Shown piece by piece: positions 10,110-20,350 of a stretch of DNA of 64,000 nucleotides. Under the pieces are notes generated by a model. That model ran no database searches, had not been told where the DNA came from, and worked only from the letters and a program-made list of their open reading frames with translations. The position numbers were made by a program, and so were the translations under genes. This DNA comes from Prorocentrum cordatum (Eukaryota > Sar > Dinophyceae > Prorocentrales > Prorocentraceae), in the NCBI GenBank assembly GCA_963575745.1, contig CAUYUJ010007502.1, positions 117,001 through 181,000 of the forward strand, given 5' to 3'. Numbering within the stretch: position 1 is the first letter of the stretch; the number at the start of each line of letters is the position of its first letter.

Positions 10110-10460
10110 CGCATTCCCGTGGTATGCCATGCGTTGTTAAGCAATGCTGTGCCACGCCGTGCGCTGCTCTCCGGTGTGGTGCGATGCTATGCTATAGTAT
10201 GCGACGCCATCCGACGGGATGCCATGCTGTAGCTCTGGTGTTCCCACCCAACAACCTCTCTGTGAGACACATGGTGGTCGTGTGTGAATGTTGTACACAG
10301 TACGGCTCTGGCGTACTTCTGGGCAGTGTCTGGACTTGGTGCGAGTGTGCTCTGTGCATTGCATTGCAACGCCTTGCGAACACATGGAACCTTGTGCGAT
10401 GCGATGATATGCCGTGCTAGGCCACGCGATGCAGTGCTATGCGATCCCATGCTATGGCTC
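10110..10460. repeat. Degenerate TGCNATGC-rich stretch
   Basis: Short imperfect repeats of ATGC, TGCTATGC and GCGATGC fill this stretch. A similar composition recurs near 56310-56450. No coding or RNA structure is recognised. Confidence 0.5.
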
Positions 10461-10599
10461 CTGTCGGGCCCTCCCCCCCGGGGTGGCTGGTCGCGTGGGA
10501 ATGTCGGCGCGGAATCTCAGAGACTCCATAGAGCTGCGCGTGCCAGCCATGCAAGTTTGCGCGCGCCTGGCACGCGGAGGGACGGGGGCAGGGGTGGGG

Positions 10600-10760
10600 C
10601 GGAAAGTGGGAGGAGGAGGAGGTTTTGGACGAGGACGAGGACGAGGACGAAGAGGAGGGAGTGGAAGTGGGAGGAGGAGGAAGGAGTAGTAGAGCAGGAG
10701 GGAGTAGAAGACGAGAGGAAGTGGGACGAGGAGGAAGGAGTACAAGAGGTGGGAGAGAAC
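10600..10760. repeat. GA-rich low complexity (GAGGAC/GGAGGA)
   Basis: Imperfect GAGGAC and GGAGGA runs. The antisense Ser/Pro/Leu frames here are composition artefacts. Confidence 0.7.
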
Positions 10761-10764
10761 AACC

Positions 10765-11131
10765 ATGGAATATGGGGAGCCGGACCAATCGTCGCCACGG
10801 CTGGAGCATGCTGGAGCCACGGAGGCATCGTCGCCACGGCTGCCTTCGCCTCGAAACTCTGGCCAGAGCGTCGCCACGTCGCCAACGTCTCTAGGAGAGC
10901 AGTGCGCCCCCGGAGGGCCGTTCGTCGCCACGGCTGGACGCACCTCTGAAAATCGAGGCGGTTGGATCCTGGGAGGGCTCCAGGGAGCGGTTGTGAGTAA
11001 GACGGGGAGGAGGAAAAAGAGGCAGGGGGCAGCTGCTCTCCACAGCCGTCTCGGCCCAAGCCGCTCGTGCTGCAAGCGCCTCCAAGCCCTCTCGGCCCAG
11101 TCCACAGCCGCTCCAAGCCCTCTCGGCCGGG
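10765..11131. other. Upstream region of gene C with short direct repeats
   Basis: The string TCGTCGCCACGGCTG or a close variant recurs three times (about 10788, 10828 and 10924), and CCAAGCCCTCTCGGCC occurs twice (about 11084 and 11114) just before the gene C ATG. No promoter motif that I can name is seen. Confidence 0.4.
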
Positions 11132-13752
11132 ATGTCGGAGCATCCACTCGCTGGGCCCCAACCTTTGGCGGGAGACTTGACTGAACCCCAGCCTCTGGCG
11201 GGAAACTTGCGGGATTGGCGCCGCGGCAATCCTCTCCGAACCAGCGAGACCATTGCCTTTGGCAATACCAGCGCCAAGCCGACCCCCGGCGCACAACGGC
11301 CGTGGCACTACTACTCAGTCCAAATGCCTACCGGGGGAAGCCACAAGTGGCTCTTCGTTCCTTTCCTCGTGAGGGCCCCAGCCTCTGGCGGGACACCCCT
11401 TCCAATGGGAGCGCCGCAGGAGGCGCAGTTGGAAACCAGAGTGAGGGAGGGCGTTCTGATGGAGCACTACACCAACATCCACCGCCTACGCGCCCTCTTG
11501 CTGAGCCACCCGCTCGTCTCCACCGCCACGCCGCACAAGGTGGACAAGGCGCTCGACCCCAAGTGCTTCGACGAGGACGGTTGGGCCTATAAATATCACC
11601 AGTCCCCTTGGGACTTGTCAGTGACGCTCGCAGCCTCTGGCGCGAAGTTCACCCTCGGATGGACCACAAACCATATCAAGAAGCCGCTCGCGGCGATGTG
11701 GTGGTTGATGCAAGGGAAGGCCGCGACGGCGGATAACCTCGCCCACGCGGAGGCGATATTCTTGGATGTCGCCGAGGCCGCCCGCTCGTGGCCGCTCGGC
11801 TTCCCCCCTGAGGAGGGGGGGGCCGGGGCCAGTGCGAGCTCTTCCTCTGCCGGCGTCGCGCCCCAGCCTCCGGCGGCCACTGCGGCGCCGCCGCCGGCCA
11901 GGCCCCTGCCTCCGGCGGCAATTGCGGCGCCGCCGCCGGCCAGGCCCGCGCCTCCGGCGGCAACTGCGGCGCCGCCGACGGCCGGGCCCCAGCCTCTGGC
12001 GGGAGACGCGGCGCGGGCGCCGGCACGCGCCAGCGAGCCCGCGCCGGAGAGGCCGCCGGCCCCCGGCGAGCCCGCGCCGCAGAGCCCGCCAGCCCCCAGC
12101 CAGCCCGCGCCGCAGAGCCCTCCGGCCCCGGACACCGCCTGTCCGGTGGAGCCTTTGGCGGGGGCGCCCGCCGCCGCGCCGGGGGCGTCCGCCGACGCCA
12201 CCAGCGCGGCCTCCGCGCTGCTGCCAGCGGCGAGCGTCGATGCCGGTGCTGCCGCCTGCGACAAGCCTGCGGACAGCGCCCCAGGCGGCGCCGAGCGCCG
12301 CGACCACCTCGAGGATTTCCAGCTGGACGAGGCGATGAGGATGTCCGATCAGGAATCGGCTGAAGTCCGCGATCTCGATTACAGCCCAGATCAGAAGTCG
12401 GACCCTCCGTCGGACGAGGAGGAGGAGGGCGTCGAGGCCGACCCAGCGGAGCCGCAGAGCAGGGTGCGTCGCCGCTCGAGGTCGCGAGCGGGGCCCGCGC
12501 GCCCGCGCGACCCAGCCTCTGGCGGGGCGGACGGCGAGATCGACCTCACCATGCACGTGTCCGCCAAGAGGCTGCAGCGGCTGACCGAGGACCAGAAGGA
12601 GCGGCTTCGCCAGATTGTGCGCACCAGCGATAGGCAGCTGCACTTCGGCGATTACTGGCAGAGCAGGCCGCGGGCGGGGGGTCCTCCTCGGGAGCCAGCG
12701 GCGACGGCCAGGGCTCGCGATCAGCATCGGGCGCTGCTCCTCCAGCACCTGCGGGCGTACGCGGACCCGATCCCAGACGCCGCAGAGTTCATCGCGGGAA
12801 TCCCTTCCAAGAACGCCGGGCGCTGGGGCGTCAACGAGGATGTCGTGAAGGCCATCGCCAGCAGGAAGGTCCACTACATGCATTTGCTGACCCACCAGAT
12901 GGGGGAGCACGACCGTCTGCTCTTCTGCGAGGAGTGGCCGGACCTCAGCCCAGCCTCTGGCGGGTGGTGGGTGCTCCAGGAAGAGGACTGGCTGCAGCTC
13001 AAGCAGGAATGGCGGGGGTTGTCTCCAGCGATGCGAAAGCCCAGTCCACCCCCAGCAACGTCCTCTCCGCCCATCCCCGCTTCCCCCCGCGCGGGAGGGG
13101 GGGGGGTCGGCGAACGAGGAGGGAGAGGACGAGGAGGGGGGAGGGGAGGGGAGAGGGGGCGAGGGCGAGGAGGGGGATTGGGGAGAGGGCGGCACCGACG
13201 GAGACACCCGTCGCCTCGATTGAGGACTTCCCCGGCGTGCGCGACACGCGCGACTACGTCAAGCACATTTTGACGCTGCACGATGGCGAGGCCAGGCTTG
13301 TGCGCACAGAGTGGAAGCCCTTCCCAGCCTCTGGCGGGAGCATCCTTCAACCTGCCTACTGGCATTACCAATTCGCGCGCAGCTGGGCGACTTATTCGTG
13401 GCTCTCCTCACGCAAAGGGCACTTGACCAACGAAGACTTGGAGTTGATCATGACACAGGACGGCGGCGAGACTGGCTTGATGAGGTGGAACCCAGCCTCT
13501 GGCGGGAACTGGCAGATCCGCACTGGCCAATTCATCGCGCTGGCCGAACTCTTCTGGTTCGGGAAAGACTGGTGCTCATGCTACGATATCTACCGCGCTT
13601 ACCTGAGCCTGCCTGTCTGGATCCAGAAGCGCAAGCATCCTGTCTCGCAGAATGCGCCGGGAACCATGAGGCGCAACGCGAAAGCGTTTCACTACCAGGA
13701 GACCGGTATGTACGGTTTGCCCACGGCGCCTTGGAAACGCGGGCGGCGGTGA
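11132..13752 (+). CDS. Gene C: hypothetical protein with Pro/Ala-rich linker; frame changes near 13100
   Basis: ATG at 11132 opens a frame that stays coding-like to about 13050 and then enters a G-rich stretch. The convincing continuation (VASIEDFPGVRDTRDYVKHI, then SWATYSWLSSRKGHLTNEDL) is in another frame, ending at TGA 13750-13752. Either an intron lies at about 13050-13220 (an AG acceptor at 13219 would fit), or there is an indel in the G run near 13100. Layout: an N-terminal globular part to about residue 230, a Pro/Ala/Ser linker (11800-12290), an acidic then Arg/Ser-rich segment (12300-12510), a helical region, and a C-terminal part with Trp/Tyr-rich sequence. Eleven full hairpin cores lie in or just after it, most read as PASGG or PQPLAG. 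No named domain is recognised. Confidence 0.6.
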
Positions 13753-14074
13753 GCACGTGCCCTTGGCGCCTTCGGTGCCGATCCCAGCCTCTGGCGGGAA
13801 TAGTCTCGCGCCCAGCTCTGGTGCCCGTGTCAGTTTTGGCGGAAGTGCAGATTCCGCGCCCAGCTCTGGTGCCCGTGTCAGTTTTGGCGAGAGTGCAGAT
13901 TCCGCGCCCGAGCGACGCCGAAAAACGTTTGAAATGAGCTTCCCTCGTCGTCGTCGTCGTCCTCCCCTCCGCCTCCCTGCTGCATTATTCCTCAGTCCCC
14001 CCCCCCTGCTCCCGATGCTTACTTATCTTTCTCCCTCGTGAGGGCCAGGGCGCAGCGAAACCCAGCCTCTGGCG
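11159..14074 (+). repeat. Short hairpin elements in gene C and 3' flank (11 full copies)
   Basis: Full cores begin at 11159, 11189, 11379, 11631, 11990, 12513, 12951, 13325, 13493, 13785 and 14063, with degenerate copies at 11864, 11906 and 12149. All have an outer C/G pair (CC before the core, GG after) except 11631, which has G/C. Two copies 30 bp apart at the start give PLAGPQPLAG and EPQPLAG. The copies at 13785 and 14063 lie past the stop codon. Confidence 0.85.
13807..13902. repeat. 48 bp tandem duplication
   Basis: Two 48 bp copies begin CGCGCCCAGCTCTGGTGCCC at 13807 and 13855 with one or two differences. The unit is 16 codons long, so it keeps frame. It sits just after gene C. Confidence 0.85.
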
Positions 14075-14194
14075 GGATGGAGGCTCGACGTCCGGGGAAT
14101 GCCCCGCGCAACCAGAACAGGACTGCCTGCCCCGTCCTCCGGGGGACTTCGCTCCTGCGTCGCTATCCCGTCCTCTGCCTGCCCCCGGCTCTAC

Positions 14195-14355
14195 TTGTCC
14201 CCCTGGAGCCTCTTGGGGGTTCCTGGGGCCTCCTGGGGCTTCCTGAGGCTTCCCAGGAACTCCAGGGGCCTCCCGGGGCCTCCTGCGGCCTCCTGGGGCC
14301 GCCCGGGACCTCCTGCGCCCTCCTGCGGCCTCCTGCGGCCTCCGGGGCTTTCCTG
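14195..14355. repeat. Degenerate CCTCCTGGGG repeats
   Basis: Units of 10-12 bp such as CTTCCTGGGGCCTCCTGG are repeated. No gene is supported. Confidence 0.6.
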
Positions 14356-14409
14356 GTAAGAACAACGCAGGACACGTGACAAAACAAAGTATACCGAACC
14401 AAAAAAAAC

Positions 14410-15130
14410 AAACTCAAAGTAGATCACACCCGCCCAAAAGTAGATGAGACCCGCCCAAAAGTAGGTCAGACCACACGCAAGGAGACCATACCCCGTGGAA
14501 AAGTAGATCAGACCCCGCCCAAATGTAGATCAGACCACCCGCAAGGAGACCGCACCCCGTCCAAAAGTACACCAGACCCGCCCAAAAGTAGACCAGACCA
14601 CCCAAAAGTAGACCAGACCCCGTGGAAAAGTAGATCAGACCCCGCCCAAAAGTAGACCAGACCCCGCCCAAAAGTAGATCAGACCCCGCCCAAAAGTAGA
14701 TCAGACCGCCCGCAAGGAGACGTGACCCCACCCACAAGTAGATCATACCCCGCCCAGAAGTAGATCAGACCTCCCACAAGGAGACCAGACCCCGCCCAAA
14801 AGTAGATCAACCCCCAGCCAAAAGAAGATCGGCCCCTGTCCCCAAGTAGCGCAGACCCGCCCAAATGTAGACCAGACCCCACCCCAAAGTAGATCCAGCC
14901 CCGCCCACAAGTAGATCAGACCAGCCGCAAGGAGACCAGACCCCGTCCCAAAGGAGACCAGACCCCGCCCAAAAATAAATCAGACCTCCCACATGTGCAC
15001 CAGACGCCGCCCAGAAGTGTACCAGCCCCACCCCAGAGGAAATCATACCGCCCATTATGAGGCCAGATATCGTCCCAAAGTAGACCAGTTACCGCCCAGT
15101 AGGGCAGATTAAATACACCCAAAGAAAGCA
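14410..15130. repeat. Satellite A, array 4
   Basis: Units of 22-25 bp are in the same orientation as arrays 1 and 2 (AAAGTAGATCAGACC). Divergence rises toward 15130, and the array ends about 190 bp before gene D. Confidence 0.9.
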
Positions 15131-15322
15131 CCTGCCCCCGCCCATAATTGTACTACACTGCTCTTCGCAGCATGCAACAAACGCTTGACGCCCCTCTCAC
15201 TATCCGATTGTGCGTAGCTGCGTGGGCTCGAGCGCGCACTGGTCCAGCCCGCGCTCTTCGTGCGGGCTATCGGCCGCGCGGGGTGACGGAGCGCTCCGCG
15301 CGCTCTCGCAGCCTCTGGCGCG

Positions 15323-16252
15323 ATGGGGCTCCGTTGCAAGACGTGCCTTGAGCGCGCCAGAGATGATGGGAGCTGCAAAAACCCGAAGTGCACAGCATAC
15401 CGCGCTCCAGTGCCGAGAGGGCAGCACTGGAAAATTGCCCGGTTGAGTGGTGCCTTGGGCAAAGCGGCCGACAAAGTAGGCGCATGCGTCGCCGGCGGGT
15501 TCATCCTCACTTTGCTACACAGACATGACATACGTGTCGGCGTAGCGAGCGGCGAGTATCTTCGGGCCGCAGCCTCTGGCGCGACTGCAGTGCGCTTGGA
15601 GCTTTTAGCGGTGGTCTATCTGTGCTACTGGCGGTGGTCGACGAGCTCACTTCTTGGACACTTGTCAAAGGCATTATCCCGTTTTCAGCACGCGGAGTCC
15701 ACAGAGCGAGCTGAAATGTTACAGGTCGCGTGGACTTCGATGGAAGCGGACGTGAAGGGGCGCCAGGTTCTCGGATACCGTGACGAGCACAAGGTTGAGT
15801 TAATACGCCGCGATGAGAGGAGCAAGCTCGGGAATGCAGCCTCTGGCGCGACTTTTGCGTATCATCCATTCATGAACCCGGCAAGTCGCCGCACTGGTGG
15901 ACAGGAGTTCGCGCTGTTGCTGCCTGATGTGCGGGATGGCAACCTCCGGGCAGCTTGCGAGGACCTCGCCAAGGTGTTCCACGTGAAACCCACGTTCAGG
16001 GACGCGGAGAGCGCCCTGAGGAAGCACGAGATAAAGCTTTGGGCCGGGGCCCACGCCAAATACAATCGAATCAGGTGGTACGGGTGCTGCAAATGCACCC
16101 CGCCAGCGGGCTCCCGACCGCGCGTCGGGCCCAAGTGGAGCCCGGCAAGGGTTTCCTTTGTCCCTCTTCTGCGTCGTGCCCCCCCCGCCCCATGCGGCCC
16201 CTCTCCCTCCCCCTCGCGTGTCCTCTTCCTCCTCGTTCGCTGCCCGCGTTGA
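15323..16252 (+). CDS. Gene D: hypothetical protein with N-terminal Cys cluster
   Basis: ATG at 15323 follows an in-frame TGA near 15281, so this start is reasonable. The N-terminus has CKTCLERARDDGSCKNPKC (C-x2-C-x10-C-x4-C), a possible zinc-binding knuckle. The middle contains LELLAVVYLCYWRWSTSSLL and a helical stretch; ESTERAEMLQVAWTSMEADV reads as genuine protein. After RIRWYGCCKC (about 16100) the sequence turns pyrimidine-rich and the predicted tail to 16252 is Pro/Arg-rich, so the coding part probably ends or splices near 16100. Gene E, in another frame 350-500 bp downstream, may be its next exon. No family is recognised. Confidence 0.5.
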   Translation: MGLRCKTCLERARDDGSCKNPKCTAYRAPVPRGQHWKIARLSGALGKAADKVGACVAGGFILTLLHRHDIRVGVASGEYLRAAASGATAVRLELLAVVYLCYWRWSTSSLLGHLSKALSRFQHAESTERAEMLQVAWTSMEADVKGRQVLGYRDEHKVELIRRDERSKLGNAASGATFAYHPFMNPASRRTGGQEFALLLPDVRDGNLRAACEDLAKVFHVKPTFRDAESALRKHEIKLWAGAHAKYNRIRWYGCCKCTPPAGSRPRVGPKWSPARVSFVPLLRRAPPAPCGPSPSPSRVLFLLVRCPR

Positions 16253-16595
16253 CCCTCCCCCCTCCTCCCTCTCCCTCGGTCAAAAGGATCGCGCAGGGCC
16301 GCCGCCCGCCCGCGCGCGGCACCTGCAGCTGCTTCCGGAACAGGGCTTCGTTTTTGATTCTCTTCTGGGAACCGTAGCGGAACATAGCCACCCGAACAGA
16401 TACACCCGCGGCCCCGCGTCAGACGCGGGCCGCGCGGGCAGGTCGGCCCAATCCTTAGGGGGGGCGCCAGATATGAGATATTTGGGCGCGCTTGGCCCCG
16501 TCTTCCGTCTGCTGCGTGCCCCCGACGCAGTAATCCGGTAATCCTGTAGTCCCCCCCTCGCCCTCCCCCGCAAAGCGGATTGTTGTATTCCTGTC

Positions 16596-17558
16596 GTGTT
16601 CCCAAGGTTCATGCGGTGGTTGTTCAAGGCGGAGGGCCTGGACGTGCCTGTCGACGAGGAAGATTGGCCCCTGCTCGCTGGCATGGGGTCCGGGGCCGAA
16701 GAGGGTTTGGACGACGCGGGAATTGATTCCTACGAATCGGCTGAGGTGGCCCGCGCAGCCTTGGCCGCTGTACTCGCAGCCCCTGGCGCGACGTCTCCGC
16801 AAGATGGCGTTGGTGCACCTCCCGAGTATATTTACGGACTCGACGACTTGGTTTGCTTCCTGTGCTTGTCCACAAACAAAGAAGCTGTTGCCCGCAAGGT
16901 GTTACCGCCGCCAGCGCTCCCGGTGTCCGTCGTTGAGGATTTGGGGATGGCTGCCCCCGTCGCAGCCTCTGGCGCGACAGCGTGCCCTGGCGAGACTCGT
17001 TGTTATGCGAGAATCACAACGAAAGCCACCGCGAAGCCAGCCATCGTCTCCATCTTGGCGTGGGTGTTCCAAGACATTTTGCGATGGGTGCGCGCGCCCG
17101 CCGCGGGGGCACTGTGTCAATGTTGCCGAGCTTGGCACGCTGGAGGCTTATTTCTGGCTTGCGCGCTGTCTGAGAGGAGGCGGTGCGTCGCAGACTCTGT
17201 CGCGAGCATCTTGTCCTTCGATGCGAAACCCGCCCAGGCATTGCTTCAAGCAGGGGCTTCGAGGAGTGATATTCTCCGCGCCTGGGCGCGCGCGTGGGAC
17301 TTGCTCGACGGGCCCCCCCCGCGCGCCTGTTTGGGCTTCGACGAACGATTGTTGTCCATGGCACTAGTCCGCATGGGCGTCAAGGAACACCTTCGGGGTG
17401 ACGCGAAGGACGCGGTTGCCCAGATGTTCTTGGACGCAGGCGGGGAGCATTCGCTTGCGAGGGAAGCGTCGTTCGCAGAGGTGGAGAAAGGGCAGCTTGC
17501 AGAGATCGAGTGCCATGTGTTGATGTTGGCGCACAGCGATTCTGGCCTCTGGCGATAA
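16596..17558 (+). CDS. Gene E: hypothetical protein, possibly 3' exon of gene D
   Basis: The frame is open upstream of the first ATG (16611). A GTG lies at 16596, and an exon acceptor is as likely as a start. The protein is acidic at the N-terminus (LDVPVDEEDWPLLAGMGSG), with Cys pairs (FLCLS, LCQCCRAWH) and a helical C-terminus ending HSDSGLWR before TAA at 17556-17558. Hairpin copies at 16777 and 16963 are read as APGA and AASGA. I recognise no domain. Orientation, element class (all G/C) and spacing match gene D. Confidence 0.5.
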   Translation: MFPRFMRWLFKAEGLDVPVDEEDWPLLAGMGSGAEEGLDDAGIDSYESAEVARAALAAVLAAPGATSPQDGVGAPPEYIYGLDDLVCFLCLSTNKEAVARKVLPPPALPVSVVEDLGMAAPVAASGATACPGETRCYARITTKATAKPAIVSILAWVFQDILRWVRAPAAGALCQCCRAWHAGGLFLACALSERRRCVADSVASILSFDAKPAQALLQAGASRSDILRAWARAWDLLDGPPPRACLGFDERLLSMALVRMGVKEHLRGDAKDAVAQMFLDAGGEHSLAREASFAEVEKGQLAEIECHVLMLAHSDSGLWR

Positions 17559-17898
17559 TTCGCAGCCTCTGGCGCGAACCAGCATGGGGGGCGGCCGTTG
17601 GGGCGGCTGCTGGGGGGCGATCAGCATTGCCTGATCATGTCTGCTGCAATTGCGCGGGCTCGAGCAGCGGCGGCATGTGTAGGGCCGCTTTCAAGAGCTG
17701 GGCGTCGGCAAACGCAGCGCATGCTCGAACCTGCCAGGGAAAACTGAACCCGGTCAGTTTCTCACAGTGCTTGTTTCTTGCGTCGCACTTCTGCTGGATA
17801 CGTTTATCGGAGACGGAGCGAGAAGCCATTTCTGCTATTATTATTACAACTATCACCACCACAATTACTACTAGTAGTACAATTGTTTCCGCTTCGCG

Positions 17899-18983
17899 AA
17901 TCCCCGCCAGTCCATTCAGAAGCCCTTCCCATGAGAGCTGACGGGCAATGGAAAAAAGAAACACATATAGTGAAACAGAGCGGACAAGGAGAGGAGGGGG
18001 AGGAGGGTGTCGAGCCATCTTGGAGGCTATCTTGGAACACAGGAGGCTTTCTTGGAGCTATGGGGCACTTTTGGGGGTCTCAGGGATCTCTCGGCCCTCT
18101 TTTGGGGCATCTTGGGGCCCCCTTGGGGCTCTATGGGTCCTCTTGGGGCTCTTTTGGGGCATCTTGGGGCCCTCTTGTTTTTTTTTTTTGGGGGGGGGGG
18201 TCTTGGGGTCCTCTCGGGGCTCTTTTGGGGCATCTTGGGGCCCTCTTGGGGCTCTTTAGGGGTCTTGGGGCCCTATTGGGGCTCTTTTGGGGCGTCTTGG
18301 GGCGGCGCTCCTGGGGCCTCCTTGGGGCTCTCTTGGGCCTCTCTTGGGGCCTTCTTGGGGGCTATGGAGCGCCTCCTGGGGCCATCTTGGAGGCCATCGA
18401 TCAAAAAGGAGGGGGGTCCCCGATTTGTCTCCCCCCTTGGGGGGCCACCGGAATCGCATCTTGGGGCGCTCTTGGGGCCCTCTTGGGCCGCTCTTGGGCG
18501 CTCTTGGGGCCGTCTGAGGGCCTCTTGGGCCGCTCTTGGAGCTCTCTTGGGCCATATTGGCGCCATCTTGAGGCCTCAAAAGCGCAGCGGAGGCGACAGG
18601 GCGAGAAGGCAAACATCATTGATTTTCTTCAGGTGTTTGAAGGAAATTGCTTTCTCGGGGAGGTCCTGACGGGTCTCCAAAAGCACCTGGGACCGTCTTG
18701 TGGTCCTCTTGGGGCCTCTTGGAGGCATGTTGTTAGCTATCTTGGGCCATGTTGGGCTGTCTCGACCGATATTGAAGGCCATCTTGGGCTCTCTGAGGCC
18801 CTCTTGGGGCCATCTTGGGCCGAAAAGGACCCCCTGACACATCGCGACCGCCCCCGTCCAAGTCCAGGGGAGGGGGTATGGGGGAGGGGTAAACCCCTCC
18901 CGAAGGGGAAAAGGGGGTTTTGGAAGAGGGAATAAAGATCTCGTTAGACCGCCTGTCGCCCAAAGGGATGGCGGGATTTCGAG
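17899..18983 (+). repeat. Dispersed repeat family R1, copy 1 (about 1.09 kb)
   Basis: The left end reads ATCCCCGCCAG through GAGAGCTGACGGG, the body is made of CTTGGGGCCCTCTTGGGGCT-type units (18040-18580), and the right end contains AGGGGTAAACCCCTCCC and TCTCGTTAGACCGCCTG. Both ends recur at 45869-46652, which defines the family as an element with fixed boundaries rather than simple low complexity. No coding capacity is convincing. Confidence 0.75.
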
Positions 18984-19259
18984 TCCCAGCATTACTATCA
19001 TGATTATTGTTTCTGCTATCAAATTTCACTGATCAAATGGTGACGCTATTGGCGTTTATACGATCACAAATGCATCCCCTACACCTCTATCATCCGCGCC
19101 GCTACTGCGATTGCAGCTACTACAATTATTGCGGCGGCGACGGCGACGGTGACGGCGACGACGACGGCGGCGCCGATGCTTATTGTGATGATTTTGGCCT
19201 TGGTGGACCGGTCAGGTAAGGGCTTCACGAATTGATCATTGTTTCTCGTCTCAGCGGCA

Positions 19260-19530
19260 CATTCGTTTTTAAAGTTTGCAAGAGTTTCACCGATGGAGGG
19301 GAGCTCCTTTTCAAAATGTGGTTCCCGCCCAGGCGCCGCGAGCATCCGTTGTGAAAGTTTGCAAGGGCTTCGCGGATGGATGGCGATTCCGTTTCAAAAT
19401 GTTGGTTTCGTTTTGTCGCCGCGCAGATTCGCCTTAAGAGTTCGCACGACTTTCAAGGGCTCTCATGGTAAAGGTCCCCGAATTTGTGTTTCGGCACAGT
19501 GTCCGAATGTCAGCGCGCAGCGGTCATGGT
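19260..19530. repeat. Dispersed repeat family R2, copies near 19.3 kb
   Basis: Imperfect units of about 80-90 bp contain TTTCAAAATG, a GCGCCGCG block, an ATTCG/ATCCG block and TTTGCAAGGGC. Related units lie at 49085-49560. Confidence 0.55.
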
Positions 19531-19859
19531 GATTCGCGGTGTTGAAGTCCGAGGAAGGTTCGTAAAGACGCAACCGTAACGGTGATTCGCGGCGGTGTCG
19601 GTCCAGGAGTGGTATTTTGGCACCGTTTCGGATTTTCGAACGGTTGTTTTCCAACGGGGCATGTCTCCCAGAATCCGTGCATGAGCCGATGAAGAGGGAT
19701 TTTGGGGGAGGGTCTATTGCAAGATCTTTCATGTTTTTTGGATGTTCACTGGTCCTATCCTCCGCCTCCTCTTACTTTCTAGAGATGCCCTACGGATGGT
19801 TGACCACGCGGGCCGCGGTTCCTTACACCGCGTGAACTGCGCATTCTTGAGCGCCGCTA

Positions 19860-20170
19860 AGAACCGATTGATCCTTAGGAATCCTCCAGGGATCCTCATG
19901 CATCCTTCAGGAATCTGCGGGGATCCAAAGGGCCCCATGGGAACCAATCGGGACCACAAGGACTCCCCAGGACTCCCTGGGAATCTCCAGGGGGATCCTT
20001 CAGGAATTCTCAAGGAATCCGTCGGGACCCCACAGGGGTCCTCAGGAATCCCCAGGAGTCCTTGGGAGCCCACCGGCATCCATCCAGGAATCTTCAGGAA
20101 TCTTTGAGGATGCCGCAGGAGCCCTCAGGGATCCTCCAGGAGTCCTGTGGCAATCTTCGAATCTGTAGGA
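19860..20170. repeat. Degenerate GGAATCC/AGGGATCC repeats
   Basis: Short units of about 12 bp (CAGGAATC, GGGGATCC, CAGGGATCC) are repeated across the interval. No gene is supported. Confidence 0.6.
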
Positions 20171-20210
20171 TCACTCCGGAATCCGGACGCATCCATGGAG
20201 ATCGGGAATC

Positions 20211-20350
20211 CCTCCTCCTCCTCTTCTCTCTCCCTCCCTCTCCTCCTCCCTCTCCTCCTCCCTCTCCTCCTCCTCCTCCTCCTCCTCCCTCCTCCTCCTC
20301 CCTCTCCTCTTCTTTCTCCCTCCTCCTCCTCCTCCCTCTCCTCCCTGCCC
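20211..20350. repeat. (CTC/TCC)n microsatellite
   Basis: An interrupted pyrimidine triplet run. Confidence 0.9.

Larger units (their letters stand above)
15309..17574 (+). repeat. Short hairpin elements in genes D/E (6 full copies)
   Basis: Cores begin at 15309, 15570, 15837, 16777, 16963 and 17563, with a degenerate copy at 17543. All have an outer G/C pair. Long arms occur at 16959-16978 (GTCGC with GCGAC) and 17559-17578 (TTCGC with GCGAA). The first copy lies in the 5' leader of gene D and its right arm overlaps the ATG. The last lies just after the gene E stop. Confidence 0.85.
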
